A stretch of 64,000 nucleotides of DNA from Serratia inhibens (GTDB lineage Bacteria; Pseudomonadota; Gammaproteobacteria; Enterobacterales; Enterobacteriaceae). The translations under genes were made by a program, and so were the position numbers. The stretch lies in the NCBI RefSeq assembly GCF_003591175.1, contig NZ_QYYG01000005.1, positions 186,001 through 250,000 on the forward strand. Direction: 5' to 3'. Position 1 is the stretch's first letter. Each line of letters opens with the position of its first letter. Below are positions 41,777 to 48,987 of the stretch, piece by piece. Under the pieces are notes generated by a model. That model had not been told where the DNA came from and did not search any database. It saw only the letters and a program-made list of their open reading frames with translations.

Positions 41777-42024
41777 AGTGACTGATTGATTTATCGGTTA
41801 TTAATTGAAATTTAGCGCATTGAATTCGTAGGTGTCACACTTTTTGTGTATCACTCAGGATGCTAACTCCGTCTCATCCCCGTCTCACCCGTCTCACCCG
41901 TCTCACCCGTCACGGCGTTTGGAATTACCGAAGAGTCAACCTCACAGCTCCAAAACGTCGGGAAATCCACGTATTGACCTGCTCCCCATTGATTAACACA
42001 CCACGACGTCAGTAATGTCTTCAT
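41777..42024. other. AT-rich DNA with short tandem repeat beside ffs
   Basis: The start of the island. It contains four and a half tandem copies of the 9-bp unit CCGTCTCAC at 41,869-41,917, the first with one change. No coding frame is convincing; the one open frame across the repeats translates them to a GET/TGE run and is taken as chance. Confidence 0.6.
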
Positions 42025-42592
42025 TGATCCTGCCCCGAACAATACCGGCCTAAGCGATATTCTGATTTTCAAATTGTTCCAGGCTAAAACTGCGGCCGCC
42101 ACTGTGACGACGCCAACGATTGTAATCACACTCGATATAATTAAACACCGCAGCTCGCATTATTTCCAGGTTGGCAAAATGCTCACGTGGATGCATTCCA
42201 CCTTCAGTGCGAGGAAAAAGCTTTCTACGCAGGTATTATTGTAACAGTTACCTTTCGCGTTCATGCTGCCAGGCAGAACTATGTCACGGTCACCCTTTAT
42301 TCCGCTCAGGCAATTGCCGTTTGGGTCGGGCATTTTTACGGCAAGTTCGCTTTCACGCTCTGATGATGTCAGTTGCTGCTGTTGTTTGCTGTGCCGGGTA
42401 TAGCGTTGCGATTTATACATGCAGGTTGAGTTGGCGTGCGGCTGCCGCAACACTGATATGCTCGGAGACGAAATTCCTGCGTATATTATTTCCGCGTTTT
42501 CTTACTGTTTGATGTTGGTTTTATCATCTGAATCATCTCCGGTTGAGTGTTTACTCATTTAGCTGCGAGTTTGCTATTTCTGGATAAAGTCA
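42025..42592 (-). mobile_element. Internally deleted IS3-type insertion sequence remnant
   Basis: Read leftward, the right end is TGACTTTATCCAGAAATAGC, resembling the IS3 inverted repeat TGATCTTACCCAGCAATAG. The left end (plus strand TGATCCTGCCCCGAACAATA) is its counterpart. Between them lie the start of OrfA ([13 protein letters not shown], then a stop and frameshift, later [13 protein letters not shown] and QLTSSERE) and the end of OrfB ([19 protein letters not shown], frameshift, then [14 protein letters not shown]). About 690 bp of the middle, including most of the DDE domain, is missing against a ~1.26-kb IS3. No matching target duplication is visible. Not functional. Confidence 0.85.
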
Positions 42593-42883
42593 TTATTTAT
42601 GCAGATATAAAGTTACATTATGAAAAGCTTTATTTGTTGACATATTTAAAGTTAAAAAAATATATACCAAATGGTATAAATTAATCAAGCGTTATATTCC
42701 TCTGATATTTAACATTTCAATAGATTGTTTAACCATTTTAATGCATTGTTTTTCGATTAATGCGTAAATTATGGCTTTTTAGCAGAATATGTTTCTTAAA
42801 TATTAGCACTGCTTATTTATTGTTGTAATGGTGTCAGATTTACCCTATGCTTTTTAACACTTGATTTACACAGGGTAGTGGTT
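42593..42883. other. AT-rich leader of the AfsA-type operon
   Basis: 290 bp of very AT-rich DNA between the IS remnant and the first gene of the biosynthetic operon. It presumably holds the operon promoter, but AT-rich hexamers are too frequent here to choose one. No coding frame is supported. Confidence 0.5.
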
Positions 42884-43495
42884 ATGAAAAAAACGATGTT
42901 AATACTGGCACATCCAAAATTTGATGAGTCAGTGGTCAATAAGATTCTTATCGAAAAAGTAATGTCAAATAATGATGTTTATATCAATAATCTATCCGAG
43001 AGATATAAAGACGAAAAATTCGATATCGAAGATGAGCAGAGGTTATTGATCCAGCATGAGCGCATTATTTTTCAATTCCCACTCTATTGGTATTCATATC
43101 CTGCCATCTTAAAAAAATGGATGGACGATGTTTTTACTCCAGGATTCGCATACGGAAGAAAAGGAGAATTATTGGGAACCCATTTGGTAGGTAAACAATT
43201 CAGCATCGTCTCTACCATCGGCGGCGTCGAACAAATGTATACGCCTGGAGGCATTGTTGGATCGTCAGTCAACGAGTTGCTCAGGCACTTACAGGCCACA
43301 ATAGAGTATGTTGGGGGTGTTTATACTTATCCTCATTTTGTATATGGATCGGCTTTTGTAAAAAATGAAGAGCATTTAAATCAGGGCGTCGAGTCATATC
43401 TTGAGTATATTTCAAGTGAATATTACCCGAAAGATAAACAGTATGAAAAATTGGCCAAGCTAGCCTATGAATATCAAGCGAAAGGTTATTACTGA
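42884..43495 (+). CDS. Flavodoxin-fold NAD(P)H oxidoreductase (KefF/MdaB-like)
   Basis: A 203-residue protein of the flavodoxin_2 family. Visible hallmarks are the N-terminal ILAHPKFDES, the FQFPLYWYSYPAILKKWMDD loop and TPGFAYGRKG, followed by STIGG. These match FMN-dependent quinone reductases such as KefF and MdaB. The ATG at 42,884 has an AGGG ribosome-binding site; a GTG two codons earlier is possible. It is the first gene of the AT-rich operon and overlaps the next gene by 29 bp, so it is probably a redox step in the pathway, reducing a quinone-like or enone intermediate (inference). Confidence 0.8.
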   Translation: MKKTMLILAHPKFDESVVNKILIEKVMSNNDVYINNLSERYKDEKFDIEDEQRLLIQHERIIFQFPLYWYSYPAILKKWMDDVFTPGFAYGRKGELLGTHLVGKQFSIVSTIGGVEQMYTPGGIVGSSVNELLRHLQATIEYVGGVYTYPHFVYGSAFVKNEEHLNQGVESYLEYISSEYYPKDKQYEKLAKLAYEYQAKGYY

Positions 43496-43985
43496 TAAGG
43501 TTGTCGAGTTACCAGATAATATTACGCTAGTAGACAAGCACGTTGACTATCTAAGCTGCCAATGTCACGAAATACCGAAAGGTATTACGGCTCAAGAAGC
43601 CTACATAACCATGACGTCCTCTCAGCCAAAATGGTTAAGCATGTTATTCTCAATAAGAGATATTCTTGGCAAGGTTGGTGGTGTTAAGGCGGTAAAAGGT
43701 TTCAATAAGTTAGAAAAAAAAGATTTTGAAATATACGATAAAATTCATTTTTTTAATATTGTTGAAAAATCTGATGATAAATTAACCTTGATGCTAAGAG
43801 ACTCTCATCTTGATGTGTGCCTTTGCTTGGTTATAGTCAACAGCAAGTTAAACTCGCATACAAACGAATTATATTTGGCGACATCTGTAAAAAACAAAAA
43901 CTTCTTTGGCAAGCTTTATATGGTGCCGGTTTCTTTTATGCACCCGTTTATTGCAAAAAAACTTATTTTTAATATCAATGCATAG
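43467..43985 (+). CDS. DUF2867-like protein
   Basis: A 172-residue protein that resembles the DUF2867 family (SRPBCC-like), with the conserved beginning of a Leu-Asp/His-rich strand (HVDYLSCQCHEIPKG) and the central segment SMLFSIRDILGKVGGVK. DUF2867 domains are often fused to NAD(P)-binding epimerase domains, which fits an oxidoreductive operon. The start overlaps the preceding gene by 29 bp, implying coupled translation. The protein has no signal peptide. A precise function cannot be given. Confidence 0.65.
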   Translation: MNIKRKVITDKVVELPDNITLVDKHVDYLSCQCHEIPKGITAQEAYITMTSSQPKWLSMLFSIRDILGKVGGVKAVKGFNKLEKKDFEIYDKIHFFNIVEKSDDKLTLMLRDSHLDVCLCLVIVNSKLNSHTNELYLATSVKNKNFFGKLYMVPVSFMHPFIAKKLIFNINA

Positions 43986-43998
43986 TGAGAGATGAATT

Positions 43999-45141
43999 AT
44001 GAATTCCAATAAAGATCTTGTTGAATGCAGTTTGGTGCATAAAACAGATGCTAACGATGTTTTGGTTTACAAGCCTGAAATAGTTTTAAAGAGCGTAATA
44101 ACTCAATCTGAATATAAAGATTTAGTTCACCTTTTACCGGGTGAGCAACAAAAAATCGATTCAGTGTACTATGCAAGCGAAGATATCTATATATTAAGGA
44201 CATTGCCTCACTGCATCCCCCAGTCGGTTGGTGCGAGTATGCTTTCAGAAATTAATTTAGAAGGATTTTACGTTAGTGACGGAAATGGAATGCTGAAAAT
44301 AGTTCCACAGTATGTCCCGCTTCATGTAGAGGAAGCAATAAGACGTAAGCTGTCCCCCCATACGCTTCCAATTCAACAGGCCGAGAAGGAAATCATCGCA
44401 TCTCTAAGTAATGATGCTGTTGTTAATTCCTATATGCTTTTGAATAATACCAGAGATTTATATTTTTATAAAAAAAATCATGAGCATATTCCTGGCATGA
44501 TGTTAATTGAGGCTGCAAGGCAGGCGGCTTACGATTATGTTTATAAATACACCGGTTATGCATTCAAAAGCGTGTCAATTTCAATGTCAAAAATAGACGT
44601 TGATTTTTTTGATTATTCAATATCTTCCTATCCTGTCGAGATCTTATTCTCTCACAGGGATAAGGTACGTCGTCACAAACCCAAAAAGATCGAAAAACAA
44701 GCTTGGTTTTATCAAAGGGGTAGACTTACAGGGACGTTTTATTTAGAGGGTGGCATTATTCCAATGACTATTTTTCCTCAAATGAGAAATGAAAAATACC
44801 CTAAAGAGCATTTGTTTTTTCCTTTCAAAGACAATAGGTATGTAGAGATCCTTGACAGCAATCTTGATGCACTGACAATGAAAGTGATTTCATTATCACT
44901 ATGCAGTATTACGGTAGAGAATGACTATAACAGTCAGACTATGAACATTACCGATTTAAGGATTGGTGGCGTTACATTTCCAATGGAGGGTTATTCGTTA
45001 AACCCTAACAATAGAAATGAACTTAACATTGCACTTGGGGGGCTCTCAAAATCGCAAAAGCTACTTTTAAATAATATCATCAATACCCATTATTACCACA
45101 AAGACACCTTCGAACTAGTGGGTTTACCTTTACCTAACTAA
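43999..45141 (+). CDS. AfsA-type gamma-butyrolactone synthase homologue
   Basis: A 380-residue protein with the AfsA hotdog signature HEHIPGMMLIEAARQAA at 161-177, which lines up with NDHVPGMLLLEAARQAA of Streptomyces AfsA. The N-terminal LVHKT (12-16) also lines up with the AfsA start region. AfsA condenses a beta-ketoacyl-ACP with dihydroxyacetone phosphate to begin A-factor-type butyrolactones. Compared with Streptomyces AfsA, the first hotdog repeat is reduced and about 110 extra C-terminal residues (270-380) are present. It is the third gene of the operon, 13 bp after the DUF2867-like gene and 13 bp before the flavin oxidoreductase gene. The chemistry is inferred from the family. Confidence 0.82.
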   Translation: MNSNKDLVECSLVHKTDANDVLVYKPEIVLKSVITQSEYKDLVHLLPGEQQKIDSVYYASEDIYILRTLPHCIPQSVGASMLSEINLEGFYVSDGNGMLKIVPQYVPLHVEEAIRRKLSPHTLPIQQAEKEIIASLSNDAVVNSYMLLNNTRDLYFYKKNHEHIPGMMLIEAARQAAYDYVYKYTGYAFKSVSISMSKIDVDFFDYSISSYPVEILFSHRDKVRRHKPKKIEKQAWFYQRGRLTGTFYLEGGIIPMTIFPQMRNEKYPKEHLFFPFKDNRYVEILDSNLDALTMKVISLSLCSITVENDYNSQTMNITDLRIGGVTFPMEGYSLNPNNRNELNIALGGLSKSQKLLLNNIINTHYYHKDTFELVGLPLPN

Positions 45142-45154
45142 AAGAGGGAGAGGA

Positions 45155-46315
45155 ATGAAGCATAATGACATGAAGTTATTTGATGGGTTGCATATTAATA
45201 AAAACATCACATTGAAAAACAGGCTTTTTTTTTCTTCTGTAGGGCTTGATCTGGCAACCGAAGACGGACTCTTCTCTGATGCCCTTTATTCTTTTTACAA
45301 GGATATGATTGATGGGGAAATGGGGATGGTGAAAATAGGAAATTCGACTGTCTCACCGACCTCCAGACTTCATGCTACAGGCCTTGCGCTATACAACAGC
45401 AAGCATGCTAAAGCACTTGAACCCATTATTAACTATGCAGCGGAAAAAGATGTTCTACTGGTCATTCAGTTACAACATTATGGTTCCCAAGGTTCGACCA
45501 AACATACTGGTGTACCACTTTTATCGCCTAGTGGTCAGTATTGTAAAAAAATGACCCGTAAATTTCCTGATGACACAATTATGGCGATGTCACTGGAAAG
45601 TGTAAGACAAGTAATAAATGAATTCGCCATTGCGGCCTCGTTAGTCAAACAGGCAGGTGGCAAGGCGATTCAAATTCAGGCTGGCAATGGTTATTTAATT
45701 AGCAGTTTCTTGTCCCCTTATACCAACCACAGGTGCGACGATTATGGAGGTAACGATAGAAATAGGGGGAGAATATTAATAGAGATAATTCAAGAGATTC
45801 AATTACGCACAAATAACGAATTAGCTATTTTTGTCAGGCTAGGCATCGATGATTGTTTTGATGAAGATATCGGACAAAAACCTGAGTTTATGAGGTGTAT
45901 TGTCGAAGAGATGGAAAAATTGGGCGTTGCGGGTATTGAATGTTCAATCTGTATAGGTGAAACATTTGGTCGCTTCCTGAACGGCTACGATCAATCCATA
46001 AAGAACAGGCTCTTTGAAGGGGCTATGTTAATAAAATCTTTTACGTCTACAATACCTGTAGGTTGTACCGGATTAGTAAGATCAATTGATGATGCGGAGT
46101 CATTATTACAGCAATATAAATTAGATTACATTGGTATGGCAAGAGGGTTACTGGCGGACCCTAAACTGTTCCTTAAATACAATGCTAACGTACCGGGTAA
46201 TGTATGCCGCTTTGATGGTTATTGTTTTCGTGATAAAAGCAATCCAGAGTTAGACAGAGTCTATTGCTGTGTAAACCCTGATTATTTGAGAAATCCACTT
46301 ATTAAATACGAGTAA
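45155..46315 (+). CDS. Old-yellow-enzyme family NADH:flavin oxidoreductase
   Basis: A 386-residue TIM-barrel flavoenzyme of the OYE / 2,4-dienoyl-CoA reductase family. QLQHYGSQG (105-113) and the signature SSFLSPYTNHRCDDYGG (183-199) are clear. The usual substrate-binding pair (His-x-x-Asn/His before GYL) is Gln175 and Asn178 in IQAGNGYL, so the first His is missing. Four Cys (351, 357, 371, 372) sit where iron-sulfur members have their cluster motif, but the spacing is not canonical. In this operon it could reduce the butenolide double bond (inference). The ATG follows GGGAGAGG. Confidence 0.85.
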   Translation: MKHNDMKLFDGLHINKNITLKNRLFFSSVGLDLATEDGLFSDALYSFYKDMIDGEMGMVKIGNSTVSPTSRLHATGLALYNSKHAKALEPIINYAAEKDVLLVIQLQHYGSQGSTKHTGVPLLSPSGQYCKKMTRKFPDDTIMAMSLESVRQVINEFAIAASLVKQAGGKAIQIQAGNGYLISSFLSPYTNHRCDDYGGNDRNRGRILIEIIQEIQLRTNNELAIFVRLGIDDCFDEDIGQKPEFMRCIVEEMEKLGVAGIECSICIGETFGRFLNGYDQSIKNRLFEGAMLIKSFTSTIPVGCTGLVRSIDDAESLLQQYKLDYIGMARGLLADPKLFLKYNANVPGNVCRFDGYCFRDKSNPELDRVYCCVNPDYLRNPLIKYE

Positions 46316-46320
46316 ACATT

Positions 46321-47094
46321 ATGTACACTGAATTTTCTAATAAGAATGTGGTTGTCGTCGGCGGTACTAATGGAATGGGCCTGGATTTGGTATCCAGATT
46401 GATTTCGCTCAATGCGAACGTAATTGTCCTTGGCAGGAATATTGACAAGCCAGAGTTGGAAGAATTCAAGCCAAGATGTGAATTTATCAAGTGTGATATC
46501 TCAAATCAGGATGATGTCGAAAAAGCCTTTGATTCCATTGCCAGTAATTACGACGTTATCCATTATGCCGTAAATAATGCGGGTGTCACTGCTCCTTACA
46601 CAGAAGTCGCGAATCTGGATATGGGAAAATGGAAATCCATCATTGATACTAATTTGACTGGGACAGCTCATTGTTTGCAAAGACAAATCAAGCTTATTTC
46701 AAAAAATAAAAATGGTGCTATTGTTAACGTATCTTCGTGTGCTGGACTGCAAGCCTTAAAATTACAAGCTGCTTATTCCGTGAGCAAGGCCGCGGTCAAC
46801 ATGCTGACTCAGGTTGCATCCATCGAATGCGCTGAAGATGGCGTGGATTCTTATGCCGTGCGTATTAATGCTGTTGCACCGGGCCCAATACTAGGAGGGA
46901 TGAATACCGAAGAAAATCTGTTACAAAATCCAGAGCGAACTAAAAGAAAAGTCTCTGTGACGGCCATGAAAAGGTTTGGAACTGCGACAGAAGTTGTCAA
47001 TAGTATCCTCTGGTTGCTAGGTCATCAATCATCTTATATTACGGGCATAGTATTACCGGTAGACGGCGGGTTTAGTTCTGGGAAATTTAACTGA
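46321..47094 (+). CDS. Short-chain dehydrogenase/reductase
   Basis: A 257-residue classical SDR. GGTNGMG (14-20) binds the cofactor, NNAG is at 85-88, and the catalytic Ser139, Tyr152 and Lys156 are in place. NAVAPGPILGGMN and the C-terminal GIVLPVDGG complete the family pattern. Gene spacing of 5 bp to the OYE gene and 1 bp to the next SDR indicates one operon. Likely a keto- or butenolide-reducing step; in Streptomyces an SDR (BprA, BarS1 type) finishes butyrolactone synthesis. Substrate unknown. Confidence 0.88.
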   Translation: MYTEFSNKNVVVVGGTNGMGLDLVSRLISLNANVIVLGRNIDKPELEEFKPRCEFIKCDISNQDDVEKAFDSIASNYDVIHYAVNNAGVTAPYTEVANLDMGKWKSIIDTNLTGTAHCLQRQIKLISKNKNGAIVNVSSCAGLQALKLQAAYSVSKAAVNMLTQVASIECAEDGVDSYAVRINAVAPGPILGGMNTEENLLQNPERTKRKVSVTAMKRFGTATEVVNSILWLLGHQSSYITGIVLPVDGGFSSGKFN

Positions 47095-47095
47095 G

Positions 47096-47848
47096 ATGAC
47101 TGCGACTGGAAGACGAATTTTTATAACGGGTGTCAGTCGAGGGATTGGTAAAGAACTCGCTCTTTACCACCTCGAGAACGGCGACCACGTTTATGGTGTG
47201 TCACGCTTTTTAGGTGATGACTTCTCCACCTATACCAATTTCCATCATCTTGGATTAGATCTCTCTGAAACTGATTTAATACCAAAATATTTAAATAATT
47301 TCTTCGAGAGCAACCCATGCACTGAATTCTCTCGTGTATATTTGAATGCGGGCCTTATAGATGATATCTATTTTTTAAATGAATTAAATATCGAGAAGTT
47401 TAACTATATACTGTCTGTGAATCTAGCAGCCTATAAACAGGTTTTGGATTTTTTCATTAATCATAAAGTGATTGATATCAGCGAAGTTGTCGTGTCCAGT
47501 TCGATTGCTGGGGTGAGGGCACGGGCTGGCATGTCAGCTTATGCAGTTTCCAAAGCTGCATTAAATATGTTAATGAAAATATATGCATTAGAAAACCCTT
47601 CGATTTTTATCGTTGTGGCAGGGTTATGTATTTTTGATTCGGCGGTATCGCAAGTTGTCACGCCGGGAAATACTAACTTAAAACGTTTTAAGGAACTACA
47701 AAATCTGGCAAATCGATTGAATACCCCGAAGTACATGGTAAGTGCAAAGGAACGTTCTATGGATTTGATTTTTGTTTTGGATCATCTCGTTGAGTTGGGT
47801 GTGTCCTCCGGGGATTTTTTTGAGATCCGTGAAATTTTGAAAATATAA
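47096..47848 (+). CDS. Short-chain dehydrogenase/reductase
   Basis: A 250-residue SDR more divergent than its neighbour. ITGVSRGIG (10-18) is the nucleotide-binding motif, NAG is at 84-86, and Ser135/136, Tyr149 and Lys153 form the catalytic set. The PG motif after strand 6 is replaced (VVAGLCIFDSA), so the substrate loop differs from that of the upstream SDR. It starts 1 bp after the upstream stop and is the last gene of the AT-rich operon. Its stop codon lies just 5 bp before the start of homology to a prepilin peptidase relic. Confidence 0.85.
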   Translation: MTATGRRIFITGVSRGIGKELALYHLENGDHVYGVSRFLGDDFSTYTNFHHLGLDLSETDLIPKYLNNFFESNPCTEFSRVYLNAGLIDDIYFLNELNIEKFNYILSVNLAAYKQVLDFFINHKVIDISEVVVSSSIAGVRARAGMSAYAVSKAALNMLMKIYALENPSIFIVVAGLCIFDSAVSQVVTPGNTNLKRFKELQNLANRLNTPKYMVSAKERSMDLIFVLDHLVELGVSSGDFFEIREILKI

Positions 47849-47853
47849 GTTAT

Positions 47854-48085
47854 CATGCTGGCCGTAATATAGATGGCCTGTTTTATCGATGCCGGTATCG
47901 ACGGGTTTTTATGTTGGCGTTATTTTCGCCATTGTCAGCAATGTCGGTTATCGATACGGAACGGTAACCGTTGCCTTATTGTTCGACGCCGTCATTGCTG
48001 TAGAGCAGATTGTTGTGGCATAGCATCGCGCAGCTGCAATTTTTACCTGCCGTGGGTGATGGGGGCTGTCTTTGTAATTATCGCA
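47854..48085 (+). pseudogene. Relic of a prepilin peptidase gene (gspO fragment)
   Basis: This segment aligns along its length with codons ~107-184 of the intact gspO at 61,246-61,476 on the same strand. Shared stretches include GCCTGTTTTA, TGGCGTTATTTTCG, GTCGGTTATCGATA, TTGTTGTGGCATAGCAT and GCAATTTTTACC. Identity is about 75% by eye, with small indels that break the frame. Neither the N-terminal nor the C-terminal part of the peptidase is present. It is a decayed duplicate or the remains of a second secretion locus. Confidence 0.82.
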
Positions 48086-48619
48086 TAACTGTAAGAACAA
48101 TCACTCTCAGGTTAATAGTGTCATTTTTATTGAGTATTAGGAAAGAGCATTCCGGGACGCCTCATCAAGAGGATAAAAACGCCACGCCCCGGGAATGCTT
48201 AGGGGATGATAAAGCATGTGTAAATGGGGTTAAGCTCCCTTTCCTGGATCGTCTTAGTGTTCTTTGACTGATTGAGTGAAAACAGAAGGCCGCGAGCTCC
48301 TTAGTTTCTTCACTGTATTTAGAACTTCTGAGAACCCCAGAAGCAGTATCTTCCATCTCACCTCCTGTTATGATGAGTCATACTTCTTTGAGATAGCGCA
48401 GGGCCTACTAATCTTTTTTGGATATCGGGTGTATTGGTATCTGCCAGATTTTTATGGGTAAAGCGCTGTGAAATTTTTCCCCTTCTCCGTTGGCCACGTG
48501 ATTTCACAGATTTGTCGCAGTGTTGCCAACGTTGATTTCCCTCCCCGCAGGTGTCACAATAATGGTGCATCATCTACTTGTAGTGCATTGAATAAAAAGG
48601 TTTTTTATCTTTCAGCGTG
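48086..48619. other. Unassigned right part of the island
   Basis: About 530 bp with no recognisable gene. It contains an inverted repeat AGCATTCC...GGAATGCT at 48,146-48,199 (arms 8-11 bp, loop of about 30 nt). On the minus strand two short frames are joined by TGAGATG (48,573-48,358, 71 codons with a CxxC start; 48,356-48,165, 63 codons) behind an AGGAGGT ribosome-binding site. I recognise neither product, and they may be debris of a mobile element. Confidence 0.45.
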
Positions 48620-48644
48620 AGCTGGCAGGGCCGCCACCAATTTC
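48620..48644 (+). repeat. Right island boundary: ffs 3'-end direct repeat (attR-like)
   Basis: AGCTGGCAGGGCC-G-CCACCAATTTC, 24 of 25 bases identical to 41,752-41,776 at the end of ffs and in the same orientation. The sequence before it is not ffs-like, so only the 3' tail was duplicated, as expected for an attachment site. Confidence 0.7.
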
Positions 48645-48987
48645 TGCCTTGGCCGTTTTCTCGTCGCCGCTCTTATGCACTTTTTCAGCCTGTAACTCAG
48701 TCTGTTCATTCGATAACTGTATGTTTTAATAAGTCATCCGAGCAGATTTTTACCGAAATAATAATATGATGTATCAGTAATGTTGGTATCAATGTTTTTT
48801 CTTATTGCGAGACACCGGAATAGTATAATAACCATCTTAATGTTACGGAGTGTTGGTGCAATAGTTAAGGTATTGTTTCAATAATGTCATTGATGCCTGA
48901 AGTTGTCTGACGATAACTTTGATATTGACTATATATAGGTTGGTACGGGCTTTTGGACAATAATCAGGCATCAAATTAGGCTGTAAC
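48645..48987. other. Upstream region of the secretion-locus regulators
   Basis: About 340 bp of AT-rich DNA between the island boundary and the first regulator gene. No coding frame or clear operator is seen. It must hold the promoter of the 48,988 regulator. Confidence 0.4.

Noticed and set aside
41869-41917. Possible CRISPR-like repeat
   Set aside because: The unit is 9 bp and directly adjoining without spacers, so it is a simple tandem repeat; no cas genes nearby.
41863-42129. 88-codon minus-strand frame across the 9-bp repeats
   Set aside because: One end is the translated repeat (TGETGE...) and the other is antisense to the IS remnant; a chance frame.
46321-47848. The two SDR genes as a recent tandem duplication
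   Set aside because: Their sequences differ through most of the length, including the substrate loop after strand 6; they share only family motifs.
41777-48619. Integrase or recombination directionality gene inside the island
   Set aside because: I looked in all frames for tyrosine recombinase or resolvase motifs and found none; only the IS3 remnant encodes recombinase fragments.
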